This document shows positions 1-10,689 of a stretch of DNA of 64,000 nt, one piece after another (the stretch's first letter is position 1; each line of letters starts with the position of its first letter). This DNA comes from Bactericera cockerelli (Eukaryota > Arthropoda > Insecta > Hemiptera > Triozidae). The stretch is from positions 20,266,703 through 20,330,702 of the forward strand of contig CM044963.1 of the NCBI GenBank assembly GCA_024516035.1. Direction: 5' to 3'. A model generated the notes under the pieces. It saw nothing but the letters and a program-made list of their open reading frames with translations. It was not told where the DNA came from and did no database searches. The position numbers and the translations under genes were made by a program.

Positions 1-110
1 GAGGCAAATTTTTAATCATCCATAATATAATCTATTTATCTTTTTCTTGTTCAAATTTATGTTCGCAGTATTTTCACCAATTATCCAAAAAAACAGAACA
101 TATTCTTACA

Positions 111-305
111 TCATAATAATACTCTTTAGTGGAAGTTAACCACCCGGCGAGGTTCAATCTTATAGCACATTCTTCCACCTAACCTCAGAGTTTTAAATGT
201 ACTCAAATAAATGAGGAAAATTCATGCATTGGATGGGATTCGATCCAACGGATCCCTTCGCTACCTAGATTAGCAGACTAGCACATGAACCAGTTGACTG
301 CCAGT
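111..305 (-). repeat. tRNA-derived SINE, family A, reverse copy
   Basis: Read on the minus strand, this has a pol III-like head (A-box-like TGGTTCATGTGCTAGTC, then GGATCGAATCC as B box). A body follows with the signature 'CTCTGAGGTTAGGTGG' and 'AACCTCGCCGGGTGGTTAAC', ending in 'ACTAAAGAGTATTATTATG'. The same order is seen at 9300-9510 and 48612-48815 on the plus strand, so it is a dispersed family and not a tRNA gene. The cloverleaf is too degraded for a functional tRNA. Confidence 0.75.
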
Positions 306-479
306 TCACGGCTCACGGCTGTTTCATCACGTTGACTCTGAACGAGGTATCTGTGAAACTAGACCCTCAAAAGCGCATAATACCTGGACCTTCCTCCAGC
401 TTCCTCTCGTGCACTTACCTGGCCAGACAAGGGTTAACTCATAATTCTAAATGAATTAAGCTCATTTGTTTCACACGAA

Positions 480-1200
480 GTCACTTTTGTTCCCAAAGTC
501 CCCTCCCCCTTCCCTCTCTCCCCTTTCAAATTTACCTCCCATACTTCTATCAACTTCAGTCCCCTTCCCCTCTCTCCCTTTCAAATTTACCTCCCACACT
601 TCCATCAACTTGAGGCACCTCCCCCCCTCTCTCCCTTTCTAATTTACCTCCCACACTTCCATCAACTTGAGGCACCTCCCCCTCTCTCTTCTGCCACTTT
701 TCCTTTCCCCCCTATCAATCTGAGGCACCTCCCTCTCCGAATCTCTTCTACTCTTTCCCCCTCCTATCAAACAGAGGCCCCTCCCTCTCTCTCCTTTCCC
801 ACTTTCCCTTTCCCCCTCGTATCAAACTGAGGCAACTCCCCCTCTCTCACCTTCTTCTCCCTCTCCTATCTCTCTCAGGCATCTCCCCCTCTCTTCTTTC
901 CCACCTTCTCATCCCCCTCCTATCAATCTAACTCCTCCTCTCTCTCTCTCTCCTCCCACCTTATCTTCCCCTCCTATCAATCTAACTCCTCCTCTTTCTC
1001 TTTCTTCTCCAACCTTATCTTCCCCCTCCTATCAATCTAACTCCTCCTCTTTCTCTCTCTTCTCCCACCTTATCTTCCCCTCCTATCAATCTAACTCCTC
1101 CTCTTCTCTTCTCCCACCTAATCTTCCCCTCCTATCAATCTAACTCATCCTCTCTCTCTTCTCCCACCTTATCTTCCCCTCCTATCAATCTGAAGCACCA
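480..1200. repeat. CT-rich degenerate minisatellite
   Basis: Pyrimidine-rich units of about 60-75 bases repeat with drift. The early units carry 'CACTTCCATCAACTTGAGGCACC'-like cores (about 590-850). The later ones carry 'CCTCCTATCAATCTAACTCC' (about 910-1190). No coding signal is present; open frames here follow from base composition. Confidence 0.75.
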
Positions 1201-1202
1201 CC

Positions 1203-1365
1203 CACTCACTCCAAGGGCGAAATTAATAGACAAATTCTACAGCACAAATCATTGCCAAGCGTCGGTTTTCCCTATTTTACACAGTACGCAAACTGTGACT
1301 TAGCGCATAGAATTATTACAAAAACATTTATTAATTGCGCCCCAAATATCTTCTTCTCTTTCCCC
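1203..1365. mobile_element. Degraded MITE related to the 48481 element
   Basis: This copy begins GGGCGAAATTAATAGAC and ends near AATTGCGCCCC. Its body ('TTTTCCCTATTTTACACAGTACGCAA') matches the better preserved element at 48481-48609, whose termini are GGGCGGAATTAATAGAC and GTCTATGAATTCCGCCC. No transposase is encoded. No clean target duplication remains here. Confidence 0.6.
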
Positions 1366-2365
1366 CTACTACCGAACGGACGCACCTCCCCCCCTTGTCC
1401 TTTCCGATCCACATTTCCCCATCTTATTCTCTGGGGCACCAGTGGCTCTGGTTCCAACAAAGACTCCTCCTACCAACATTCTCAGTTCTATCCTCCACAC
1501 CCTTTACTCTAAGGCCCAAATTGTGAAACAGGATTAGATCAACTAATCCTACACTATCCCAGATATTTAATCCTCTTTCAAAATACGGCCCTTAATGTAG
1601 GTATGTGTCAGTCCACAACTCATGGACAAGGAATATTTATTTCTTTATATAATTTTCAGAAATTAAGTGAAGCGACAAAAACCTATTTTAAGTAAAACAA
1701 TAATCAACAAACATTCTAAACATCATTTGTCTCCACAATTATTATAATTACATTTTTCATCGCAATTTTTTGCTCATTTTTCACAGTTAACATTTTGAGA
1801 CACAATTAAATTAAATATTTTGAATAATGATGATAGATAATCATAAATTATGCTCAATATGTTGGAATGAAACAGCACTTGTAAATTTAGACCTTCCTTG
1901 ACAAACCAGTTGATAAATGAGAAATATTATGCAACACAAGAATGTGTCATTAATCAAAGGTTTTCAAATCCATATGACAAATGTAATTTTCCGTACAATT
2001 ATTTGTTTGAAATGCATCAGGCCTTTTAAGTTATTAAAATATAACTACTCCATTTCTTAAGTTTCAAAGTTCAAAATTCAGCGGAGACGGTACGTTGAAG
2101 TACAAATTCTCCCGAAAAGTACAAATGTAATTAGCGGAACTTTTAAAAATGATGATTATTGAAAACCAAATAAATTTATTATTATATTATTATCACTATA
2201 GTTAAGCAAAGTCCAGCGTGGTGAGAACATGGATTGGTGAACGTTCTTATTTCGAATTTTTCTGTGATCATAATGTCTAGTCTTTCACCTCCAGTACTCT
2301 GTTGTACTTTTCAGGAGCCACATTCTGTTTGAAAATCCACACAGGTAGGTATACTGTTTCAGTAT
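1366..2365. other. Intergenic, no gene seen
   Basis: Short open frames have no family resemblance. About 1514-1598 resembles the 'GAAACAGGATTAGAT' MITE family at 23765. A short 5S-SINE-like piece lies near 2205-2245. Otherwise AT-rich and unremarkable. Confidence 0.5.
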
Positions 2366-2522
2366 AGGTTATGTGGAAAAGATTGTCATATGGAATAACC
2401 CTGCTCTTTAGTTAGGACATCTGTATATTAAGTATATTTTATCTCTATCGTTTATCTTTTTTTTTCTTTGTTTATATTGTTCTATATTTTGTATTGTAAT
2501 TTTTATAATTACTGGTTTGTAC
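2366..2522 (+). repeat. Dispersed 3'-tail repeat R1, 5' part (interrupted)
   Basis: It matches the repeat whose core is 'GGTGGAAGAGATTGCCATAGGCAATAACCCCGCCCTTTAGTTAGGACAT', also at 3945, 17570, 19365, 35283 and 61905. The AT-rich tail of this copy is cut at 2522 by the LINE insertion. It resumes after 3838 with 'ATGTCCTATT', as expected from the other copies. The family looks like a truncated LINE 3' end with a TAAA-type tail; no coding part is visible. Confidence 0.65.
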
Positions 2523-3798
2523 TACCCTTTCTAGCCCTAAAAAAATTGCAGCCGGAGTGCCCCAGGGGAGCCTAGTCGGGCCAAAACTTTACATTTTCTT
2601 CACCCACGACGCCCCTAAACATAAATTTGTGCCTGACGCAGCTTTCGCTGACGATACGGCAATGTTTACTTCTTCCTGGAGAATCGACACTATCATAAAT
2701 AGACTAAAACAATGTTCTAATCGTTATTACAGGTACTTTAGCAAATGGCGCATTAAAATTAACCCTGATAAAACTGAGGCCATCATCTTTACTCGCAGGA
2801 GACCCTTATGTATTTAACACTGATGTAGCTATAAAAAAAGAAGTTAAGTATCTAGGGGTCTACCTAGATTCTAAACTAACATACACATCACACATGCATC
2901 ATATTAAAAAGAAATATTTTGCAGCCTTAAATACCCTATACCCTATATTCAATTATAAGTCTAAATTGAGCATAAAAAATAAAATTCTCCTTTATAAATC
3001 TTGTTTACGACCCGTGATCACGTACGCATGCCCCGCCTGGAATACTATCTGTAACACCAAAGTCAAAAGTCTCCAAGTTTTACAAAATAAAGCCCTTCGG
3101 ATAGCATTAAAACGAAGAAGAAATACAAAAATCTCAATTCTACATGAAGAATCTAAAGTCCCATTACCTATCTGATTTTACCAAAAAACTCAACATTAAC
3201 TTTTACAATAAATTAAAAAAATCTAAAATTCCTGTGTTAAATAAACTTCTCTCTTATAGAATACCGAATAAAATTAAATATAAGAGACTCCTACATAATA
3301 CACTAATTTAATATTATGTTATCTAGATTCTTAAGGAGATGGACGGTGGTTCGAGTCCAAAGTCCAGTAAAGAAAAAATTAAATCAAGTTTGAGTAGCAT
3401 CACAACATTCACTTTGAAACCCAGTACGGATATCATGAATATCATACTTTATTGCTCACTACTCCTTTCTAAACGTAATCTAGTAGATACTCATCTTACC
3501 TTGTAACTTTATGTATTGACAATAATTATCAATAGCTACCTAAGTACCAGTAGCACTACCAGTTATGGTACATTCAAAACACCCAAACCTATTAGATACT
3601 TACCACCCAAACCTATTTAGGTTTTTGTTTAAAATTTTCCTAATATATTCAAACCTTAGATACTTAATTACCTAGTTACTACTTATTTTCTCTTTTTTCT
3701 GTCAGTCAAAGTTATTAGATTGTAAACTGGAACTGACTGTTATACCTACTATGTATGCATGTAATATTATTTTCAAATAAAGACTATTAAACCCGTTC

Positions 3799-3826
<28 letters not shown>
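2523..3826 (+). mobile_element. 5'-truncated jockey-like non-LTR retrotransposon
   Basis: The insertion is flanked by a 12-bp direct repeat, ACTGGTTTGTAC, at 2511-2522 and 3827-3838. It ends in AATAAAG, a short spacer and a run of about 27 A. Such target duplications plus a poly(A) end are the mark of LINE retrotransposition. It keeps only the 3' half of the reverse transcriptase ORF and a 3' UTR. A SINE-B-like stretch lies at about 3340-3420. The near-perfect target duplication suggests fairly recent insertion; the ORF lesions suggest it landed dead or has decayed. Confidence 0.9.
2526..3311 (+). pseudogene. Reverse transcriptase fragment (jockey clade), frameshifted
   Basis: Three successive frames together read as the C-terminal half of a LINE reverse transcriptase. 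The first (2526-2817) has AAGVPQGSLVGPKL and the catalytic FADDTAMF box, then the WRIKINPDKTE region. The second (from about 2805) has KEVKYLGVYLDSKLTY and a thumb-like segment with RPVITYACPAWN. The third (about 3160-3311) finishes the protein. Frame breaks near 2805 and 3165 make it non-functional. The endonuclease domain and N-terminal half are missing. Confidence 0.88.
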
Positions 3827-3829
<3 letters not shown>

Positions 3830-3839
3830 GGTTTGTACA

Positions 3840-4135
3840 TAATTATGTCCTATTGAAATTATAATAACTATTAATGTATTACAGAAAATCTTATCTTATA
3901 TTAATAATAATAAGTGTCCATTTCCACTTCCACCCAAACAAAGGGTTGGGTGGAAGAGATTGCCATAGGCAATAACCCCGCCCTTTAGTTAGGACATATG
4001 TATATATATTATTTATTATTTTTTCTTGTGTATATTATTAATACTGTCAATTTTATATTTAATTTTTACCATTGTTTGTCTGTATATATGTTCTGCTAAT
4101 AAAGAGTTTCTAAATAAATAAATAAATTTCCACTA
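3840..4135 (+). repeat. R1 repeat tail and a second R1 copy
   Basis: The tail of the copy split by the LINE runs to about 3900. A second copy starts at about 3945 with GGGTTGGGTGGAAGAGATTG and ends in AATAAA...(TAAA) repeats at about 4130. Tandem placement of two copies shows a local insertion preference or a duplication. Confidence 0.7.
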
Positions 4136-4650
4136 TTTTGTAAAGAAAAATTGAAGGGGCGAGGAATCTTTTATTTAAAGAAATGAATGGAAAAACTCTT
4201 GCAGGTAGCGAACGAATGGAGAAAAATAAAACAAAGTCCAGGAACAAGAAGACACGATAAATCCACCTGCTCCAAAGTTTATTACCCACCTCGCCAAGAT
4301 AATTTAACGGAACATTAATTCTGCGAAAGTTCACTATAATCCCTAATGGGCACAGGATCCTGTTTTGGAGACATTTGGAAGAAGCATTCTATTTTTTAAA
4401 AACAAAAAATTCAAGGAAATTTTTTTTGGAATTTTTTCGAGCAATAAAATTAGGTATTTTTGGAATAACATGAAGTTTAGTGTTTTTTTTTAGATAAAGA
4501 TTTACGTTTTAGGATATAATGAGATTTTAATGTGACTTATGAAGGAGTAGGTACTCTAGGAGAAGAGGGTTCAAGTATAAGTATTTTTTTTTATTTCATA
4601 TACATATTATTTCAGTCTTAGAATGTCTCCTGGAGTTGAAACTTGGATAC
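4136..4650. other. Intergenic, no gene seen
   Basis: AT-rich sequence with poly-T stretches; no coding or repeat family recognised. Confidence 0.4.
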
Positions 4651-4654
4651 CCTG

Positions 4655-4708
<54 letters not shown>

Positions 4709-5560
4709 CTCCCTTCAATAGCCAATGCTCACCTCTCTCTCTCCCTCTCTCTCTCGTTCTCATCCTCTCTCTCTCTCTCTCTCCGTCTTTCTCTCGTTCT
4801 TACCCTCTCTCACCCTCTGTCTCTATCTCTCTCGTTCTCACCCTCTCACTCTCTCTCCTCCCTCTTAAAGCCAATGCTCACCCTAGACAGTCAGGCATCC
4901 TCCAAACCGTGACATTACGTTGAAGCAAAAACTTTGTAGGGGACGTCTCTATACCTTTGGAGATAGTTCGATATATCCCTCTTCTTTGCCTTTCACTACA
5001 AGCTCCTTCTCTTATTCCTTTTCCTCCTCCTTTCTTTCCTCTCATCTTTCTTCTTCTTGTCTTCCTCCTCTTATTTCTCTTATTCCTTTTTCTCCTTCTT
5101 TTTCTAATCGTTCTTTTTATCTTCACTCTCATCTTTTTCTTCCTCTTTCTCCTCCCACTCGTTTTACTACTTCTCCTCGTACTTCTCTTCCTCCTTCTCT
5201 TCCTTCTCCTTTCTATCCTCATCCTTGTACTCCCTCTCCTTTTTATCCTCTTTATAATTATTCTTCTCATCTATTTCCTCTTCTCTTTCTAATAATGCCC
5301 CTGTATCTATGGCTTCATATCTCTCTTCTTCTCCTTCTCTCAGATTGGAAGGACTATGTGAGACGAATTAGATATGGGACATTGCAGAGGACAGGACATC
5401 TCTACATTGTACATTATGTATACCTAACTTCAGGGATAGTTCGATATGTCCCTGATACTCTCTCTCTCTTCCTCCTCAAGAAAAAGGATATGAGGGTAAG
5501 AAATCCGAGAGAGAGTAAGAGAGAGAGAGGGAGGTATGATGTGGATAAATATTACCTGCC
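4651..5560. repeat. CT/TTC-rich low-complexity block
   Basis: (TC)n with interruptions runs over 4655-4870. A TTC/CTC-rich pyrimidine tract covers 4985-5300 and a GA/CT tract 5455-5545. Long open frames, including Arg/Lys-rich ones on the minus strand, come only from composition. A short sequence near 4925-4975 recurs around 5430-5460 ('GATAGTTCGATATRTCCCT'). Confidence 0.8.
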
Positions 5561-5863
5561 ATTTGGAGAAGAATAGGGTGTTCTTAAAGAACAAAGCAAT
5601 ATTTCATTACCTGGCGCTATGTTGCCGCAAAAAAAAGTCATGGCAAGTCTGATTTTAAATGCCAGAAAATGATGTTTTTTTTTGGTGACACCTAGATAGG
5701 TATTGTGACAGATTTTGAGGTATTGTCTCATACAATACCTCCCTGAAATATTTTTTTTCTTTTTTTTTGTGTTGAAGAAAGAACCTCTCAATTTTTTTGG
5801 CTAGCACAGAATCACTAGAAGCTTTCTTGTAACCGTTAACCACTTGACTACCACATCACGTAA

Positions 5864-6098
5864 TCTTAATATATGTATAAATGTCAAAGTCACTGACTGA
5901 CTGACTGACTGATCATCGCTCTACAGCCCAAACCGTATTACCTAGCGAGCTGAAATTTGGTAGGTAGCTTTGTCTTATAGTCTAGATGTGCAATAAGACG
6001 GGATTCGAAACTCCCACTACAACACCTGCCATTGGCGAAAAAGGATTTTTGCTTTCACGGCCATGCCTCGGCCCGCAAAGCGGGCGATAGCCCGCTAG
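5864..6098 (+). mobile_element. Short non-autonomous Helitron
   Basis: The element starts TCTTAATATATG just after an A and ends CTAG just before a T, the A/T insertion preference of Helitrons. A GC hairpin, GCCCGC-AAA-GCGGGC, lies about 9 bases before the terminal CTAG, as the family requires. The start also has the tandem (CTGA)n and the 'AAACCG...GCTGAAATTTGG' stretch typical of insect Helitron 5' ends. At 235 bp it has no Rep/helicase and would need a helper. Confidence 0.85.
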
Positions 6099-6099
6099 T

Positions 6100-6590
6100 T
6101 ATATACATATAGTAACTTATTAGCTATCTCTTTTATTTATATTATTATTATATGCTTTATAAGGCAAGACAAAAATATAAATAGTAAAATACAATGAAAT
6201 TATAAAGAAAAAATAAATCCTTTACATGCTACCCTGTACCTGGAGGGGATAAAGACAGCACAGAGATTGAAGACATCCTTTACATGGCTTAAAAAACCAA
6301 ACTAATAAGAAACTTTGAATCCAAAGCGACGCGGCAAAACGTGACAAGACTGTGGAACTATCTGGAAAACTTATGGCGGATTGAGATTTTTGAGACAACG
6401 AGATGAGGTGGGTTTTTTTTATGTCTTACGAAATAAAGAAGAGAGGGTTGAGAGGAAGAGCCACCTCTTCCTCTGAGGAGAAGATGAAGGTAAAAGAAAA
6501 TGAGAATGGAAGAAGAAAAATAGAAAAGCTGTAAAAGTAGGAGAAAAAAAAGTAAAAGGAGAAAGAAATGGAGAGGACAGTGAATTTTTT
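6100..6590. other. Intergenic, no gene seen
   Basis: AT-rich; apparent open frames are composition-driven. Confidence 0.4.
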
Positions 6591-6850
6591 CTTTCTCTTT
6601 CTCTTTTCTCTTCTTCATTATACTTTTCTCTCTATCTTTCTGATTTTCTGATAGAGAGAAAAGTGGAAAGAGGAAGAGAAAGAGAAAAGAGAAAGAGAAA
6701 AGAGAAAGAGAAACGAGAAAGAGAAAAGAGAAAGAGAAAATAGAAAGAAAATAAAAAAAAGAGAAAGAGAAAGAGAAAGAAAAAAGAGAAAGAGTAAATA
6801 GAAGGAAAATAAAAAAAGAGAAAGAGAAAGAAAAAAGGGAAAGACAATGA
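6591..6850. repeat. GA-rich low-complexity tract
   Basis: Repeats of GAGAAA/GAAAGA dominate. The Phe/Leu/Ser-rich minus-strand frame is a composition artefact. Confidence 0.8.
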
Positions 6851-6889
6851 GTTCAGTATTTTTTGTTGTTAAGTTATCATTTTTATGTT

Positions 6890-7032
6890 GTTAAGTAATC
6901 ACTTTTGTGATGAGTGATGATACAACTACTCAGTTTGCTAAATCTACGCTCAAACCCGGACTTGAATCACCGAACTCCAGGATAGAAGTCCGCCGCCTTA
7001 TCGATCTAGCTACTGAGGTCGGTGAGTCGGCA
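6890..7032 (-). repeat. tRNA-derived SINE, family B, reverse copy
   Basis: The minus strand reads CCTCAGTAGCTAGATCGATAAGG, GGCGGACTTC and a 'TTCAAGTCCGGGTTTGAGCG' B-box region. 'TTAGCAAACTGAGTAG' and the '...AGTGATTACTTAAC' end follow. Forward copies are at 32353, 33395, 49098, 57170 and 62985. Confidence 0.75.
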
Positions 7033-7223
7033 GTATTAAAATGACACGTAAAAAGAAAAATGTATCAGACACTAAAATGGAGAAGAAGAGGGAGAGATTG
7101 AATAGCAGAGAAAGAGAAAGGTAGTGAAGATAGGGGAAGAGCAAGAGATATAGAAGAAATATACAAATGCCGACCCCAAAAGCAACATAAGCTAATATGG
7201 GATAAAGGCAAGGGAGATATATA

Positions 7224-8875
7224 CAGGGTGTCCCACCAAACTTGGACACCTCAAATTACTCGGCCCCTGAAAGAGTTTTTGAAAAATAAAAAAATCTAGG
7301 GTACATGTGCTAATTATGCGGTTTCAGTTATGAATTTTTTTTATACAGGGTGGTTCAAAAGTCAGAAATTGAGGTGTCAACTTTCGATTTTTAAATGGAT
7401 CGACCTGAATTCTATTTGATAATTTTACTTCTAAATGATTCCTGAGTACTTTTTTAAACAAAAATATTACATACAGGGTGGTTTTTTTTCGACCAATTTT
7501 TTTTCTAAATCTTGAATAACTCAAGTTCGGTTAATTTTTTCGATAACAAGAAGAGAATATGTTTGTGTAATGAATACACGCACTTTCAATTGGCATCAAA
7601 ATTTTTTATACAGGGTGGTTCACAAGTGAAATAATGACTTGATTTTTTTTAAAACTGAGTTTTTTTAATTTTTTATTTAATATTAATAATTCTCGTCTAA
7701 TTTTACACATTTTTCTTTAGTCATATCGAAAAAAAAAACTAAAGTGTTGTACAGGGTGAGACATAATTTTTTTGTAACACCCTGTATATGGGCAGTCAAA
7801 GAGACGCAAAATTAAATATAAAGACTAAATATGCAAGAAAAACTTTGATTTTTAATGAAACTAAAAAGTTATGGTGTTTTAACTAATATTGTCGCATGGA
7901 CCACCCTGTAGATATTTCCTTAAACCATCATATGGGTAGTCGAAACTGTCTAAAATTCAACGAGGAGTCCAAATCTGAAAGAAAAAAAATGAATTCAAAA
8001 AGCCATGCTCAATTTTGTGTCTACACCTACCTACTTTTTATTTCAAGTTTTAAAATCATTCAGTGTGGACACCAAATTGAAAATGGCTTCAAATTCGTGT
8101 TTTTTACTTGTTTTTCCCACATGATTCGAAGTGTTCGTTGAATTTTATACAACTTAGAGTACCTACATGATAGTTTAAGAAAATATCTACAGGGTGGTCC
8201 ATGCGACAATATTAGTTAAAACACCATAACTTTTTAGTTTAATTAAAAATCAAAGTTTTTCTTGCATATTTAGTCTTTATATTTAATTTTGCGTCTCTTT
8301 GACTGCCCATATACAGGGTGTTACAAAAAAAATATGTCTCACCCTGTACAACACTTTAGTTTTGTTTTTCGATATGACTAACGAAAAATGTGTAAAATTA
8401 GACGAAAATTATTAATCCTAAATAAAAAATTAAAAAAACTCGGTTTTAAAAAAAATCAAGTCATTATTTCACTTGTGAACCACCCTGTATAAATTTTTTT
8501 GATGCCAATTGAAAGTGCGTGTATTCATTACACAAACACATTCTCTTCTTGTTACCGAAAAAATTAACCAAACTTGAGTTATTCAAGATTTAGAAAAAAA
8601 ATTGGTCAAAAAAAAACCACCCTGTATGTAAAATTTTTGTTTAAAAAAGTACTCAGGAATCATTTAGAAGTAAAATTATCAAATAAAATTCAGGTCGATC
8701 CATTTAAAAATCGAAAGTTGATACCTCAATTTCTGACTTTTGAACCACCCTGTATAAAAAAAATTTCATAACTGAAACCGCATAATTAGCACATGTACCC
8801 TAGATTTTTTTATTTTTCAAAAACTCTTTCAGGGGCCGAGTAATTTGAGGTGTCCAAGTTTGGTGGGACACCCTG
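7224..8875. mobile_element. Palindromic TA-flanked transposon, family FB-A copy 1
   Basis: The element starts CAGGGTGTCCCACC and ends GGTGGGACACCCTG, with TA on each side (7222-7223 and 8876-8877). Its left arm (7224-about 7940) is the near-exact reverse complement of its right arm (about 8160-8875), with a centre of about 220 bases. Within each arm the motif ACAGGGTGGT recurs several times at intervals. No transposase is present. A second copy lies at 53637-55287. TA flanks suggest the Tc1/mariner or a related superfamily; that is inference. Confidence 0.9.
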
Positions 8876-9019
8876 TATACAAAGAGGAGACACTGCATTA
8901 TAATTTATAATCCACGTTGAACCTGAATATAATAGAACTCAAAGGATGGAAGTATTTATCTTGTATCCAGATTTCTTTGTGTTATTATTATTTTTTCGCA
9001 TTACTTCAGGGTTGTGTTA

Positions 9020-9136
9020 TAGGTCTTACTTCTTACTAGGTCGCAATGTTAATTGTATAGAGTTTCATCTGCAAACCTGGTTGCAGGTTTGCAGATGAAA
9101 CTCTATACAATTAACTCTGCGCCCTAGTAAGACCTA
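9020..9136. repeat. Long imperfect hairpin with 32-bp perfect stem
   Basis: Bases 9048-9079 are the exact reverse complement of 9084-9115, with a 4-base loop GTTG. The stem continues outward, with a few mismatches and a small insertion, to ATAGGTCTTACT on the left and AGTAAGACCTAT on the right. Size and shape suit a tiny MITE or a miRNA-like precursor; nothing else decides between them. Confidence 0.8.
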
Positions 9137-9299
9137 TTGTGACCAACCGTTATCTATGTCAGAGACAGAAAGCAAAATTGCACAGAGAAACAATGCATTC
9201 AGTTTCACAACCGCAAGCCGCTTTTCCACCCAACCTCACACGTAATCTAATTACTTTTCCCATTATGAGTCTCTGATCCCGTTGGTACAGTACAAAAGC

Positions 9300-9510
9300 G
9301 TGCACTGGTAGTCAAGTGGTTAAGGCGCTAGTCTGGTAATCCAGGTAGGGATCCGTTGGTTCGAATCCCAAGTAATGCATGAATTTTATCTCATTTATTT
9401 GAGGTTGTGACCTTATAAAAATAAGACTCTGAGGGTTAGGTGGTAGATAATGCATTGAGCATTAACCTCTCCTGGTGATTACCTTCTGCTAAAGAGTAAC
9501 ATTATAAAAA
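9300..9510 (+). repeat. tRNA-derived SINE, family A
   Basis: The head is TCAAGTGGTTAAGGCGCTAG (A box) with TTGGTTCGAATCCC (B box). The family body follows ('GACTCTGAGGGTTAGGTGG', 'AACCTCTCCTGGTGATTACC') and ends 'CTAAAGAGTAACATTATAAAAAA'. This is one of the best preserved copies. It is not a tRNA gene because the 3' acceptor half is replaced by the SINE body. Confidence 0.85.
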
Positions 9511-9714
9511 AGAACTTTGCCAATTGTTATTATTGAAATATTGCTATCATTAAGTTTTATGTCATTGCAATCACACTTAGGAAGTACCTTTGTAAGCCAG
9601 CTATTATATTCATACATGGTTTCAAAATTTCTAGGATTTTACATGTACATTCCGAGCTATACCTGGCAATGGACACCTTATCTGTCAATTTCTGACACCG
9701 CATTTGGTTAACTT

Positions 9715-9717
9715 CCT

Positions 9718-9754
<37 letters not shown>

Positions 9755-9894
9755 TTTCTCTCAGTTCCTCCCTCCGTCCCTATCTTTCTCATTCTCTCAA
9801 CCTCTATATCTTTTCTCTTTTTCTCAATCCCTCTTTCTCTTTCTCCTTCTCTTTCTCTCTCTCTCTTTCTCTTCCTCGTTCTCTTTCTCTTTCA

Positions 9895-9932
<38 letters not shown>

Positions 9933-9965
9933 ACCTCTCTCTTTCTATATACCTCTCCCCGCCCT
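9715..9965. repeat. CT simple-sequence tract
   Basis: (TC)n with CTTT interruptions; the Ser/Leu-rich frame is an artefact. Confidence 0.85.
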
Positions 9966-10319
9966 CCCTTTCCTTCTTTTCTCATCACGTACTATACAGA
10001 TTCTTGTAGAGGACCAGGCAGAATCAGAAAATAACAAAAGAAACCGAAAAGTTTTCCCCAAAATCCTGGAGGATTAAAGGCTCGAATGTTCCCCTTCTGA
10101 AAAAATAAGGAAAACCATTCTAGGATTTCAAAAGCTTCGTTTACACTATTAGGCCGGTAATAAACTAGAACGCCGGTAATAAATGAGTCCCAATATTCCA
10201 GCAGTAGGTCCCGGACGTATTATTATGTGGTTCAGACTCATGTCTCGTCTAGGTTTCGAACTCGCGACTTCTGGATTACCAAACCAAACCCCTGACCCAT
10301 GAGATAGACTCACCACAAG

Positions 10320-10682
10320 TATTTCATAATAATAACACTCTTTAGAGGAAGGTAACTACCAGGCGAGGTTAATGCTTAAAACGTTTTCTATTAAATCACT
10401 CTGAAAGTCTCATTATTATGTGGCAGTCTCATTATTATCTTCTCACTTTTCTGTGCATACTGATTAAAATAGAGAGGTTTGATGGCATCGATAATCAGAC
10501 CTATTACCTGCTGATGAGAGCAAATAAGCTCGAAACAACTGTCCAACTTCTCACTTTTCTGTTTATACTGATATACCTACTCAAACAAATGACTAGAAAT
10601 TCATGCATTGAGTGGACTTTGAACCATTGTATCCCCACGCTCCCTGGATTACCAGGCTATGTCTTGAACACTATCACAGGCT
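10320..10682 (-). repeat. SINE family A copy split by an insertion
   Basis: The SINE 3' part lies at about 10320-10415 and its tRNA-like head at about 10565-10680, both on the minus strand. They are separated by about 150 bases. That insert begins and ends with related sequence ('TTCTCACTTTTCTGTGCATACTGAT' and 'TTCTCACTTTTCTGTTTATACTGAT'). The same motif, reverse complemented, appears at about 41520-41560, 53130-53150, 55524-55560 and 55666-55690. Confidence 0.6.
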
Positions 10683-10689
10683 AACGCCT

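Noticed and set aside
4878..5270. 130-residue Arg/Lys-rich frame on the minus strand.
   Set aside because: It is the complement of a TTC/TCC tract; no protein family or splice context.
7324..8771. Several matching small open frames in both directions (starting MSYSRFRKKIG).
   Set aside because: They lie in the two mirror arms of the palindromic element and simply mirror each other; no homology to transposases.
9300..9372. A tRNA gene.
   Set aside because: A- and B-box-like sequences are present, but the acceptor stem does not close. The same sequence with the same downstream body is repeated elsewhere, so it is a SINE.
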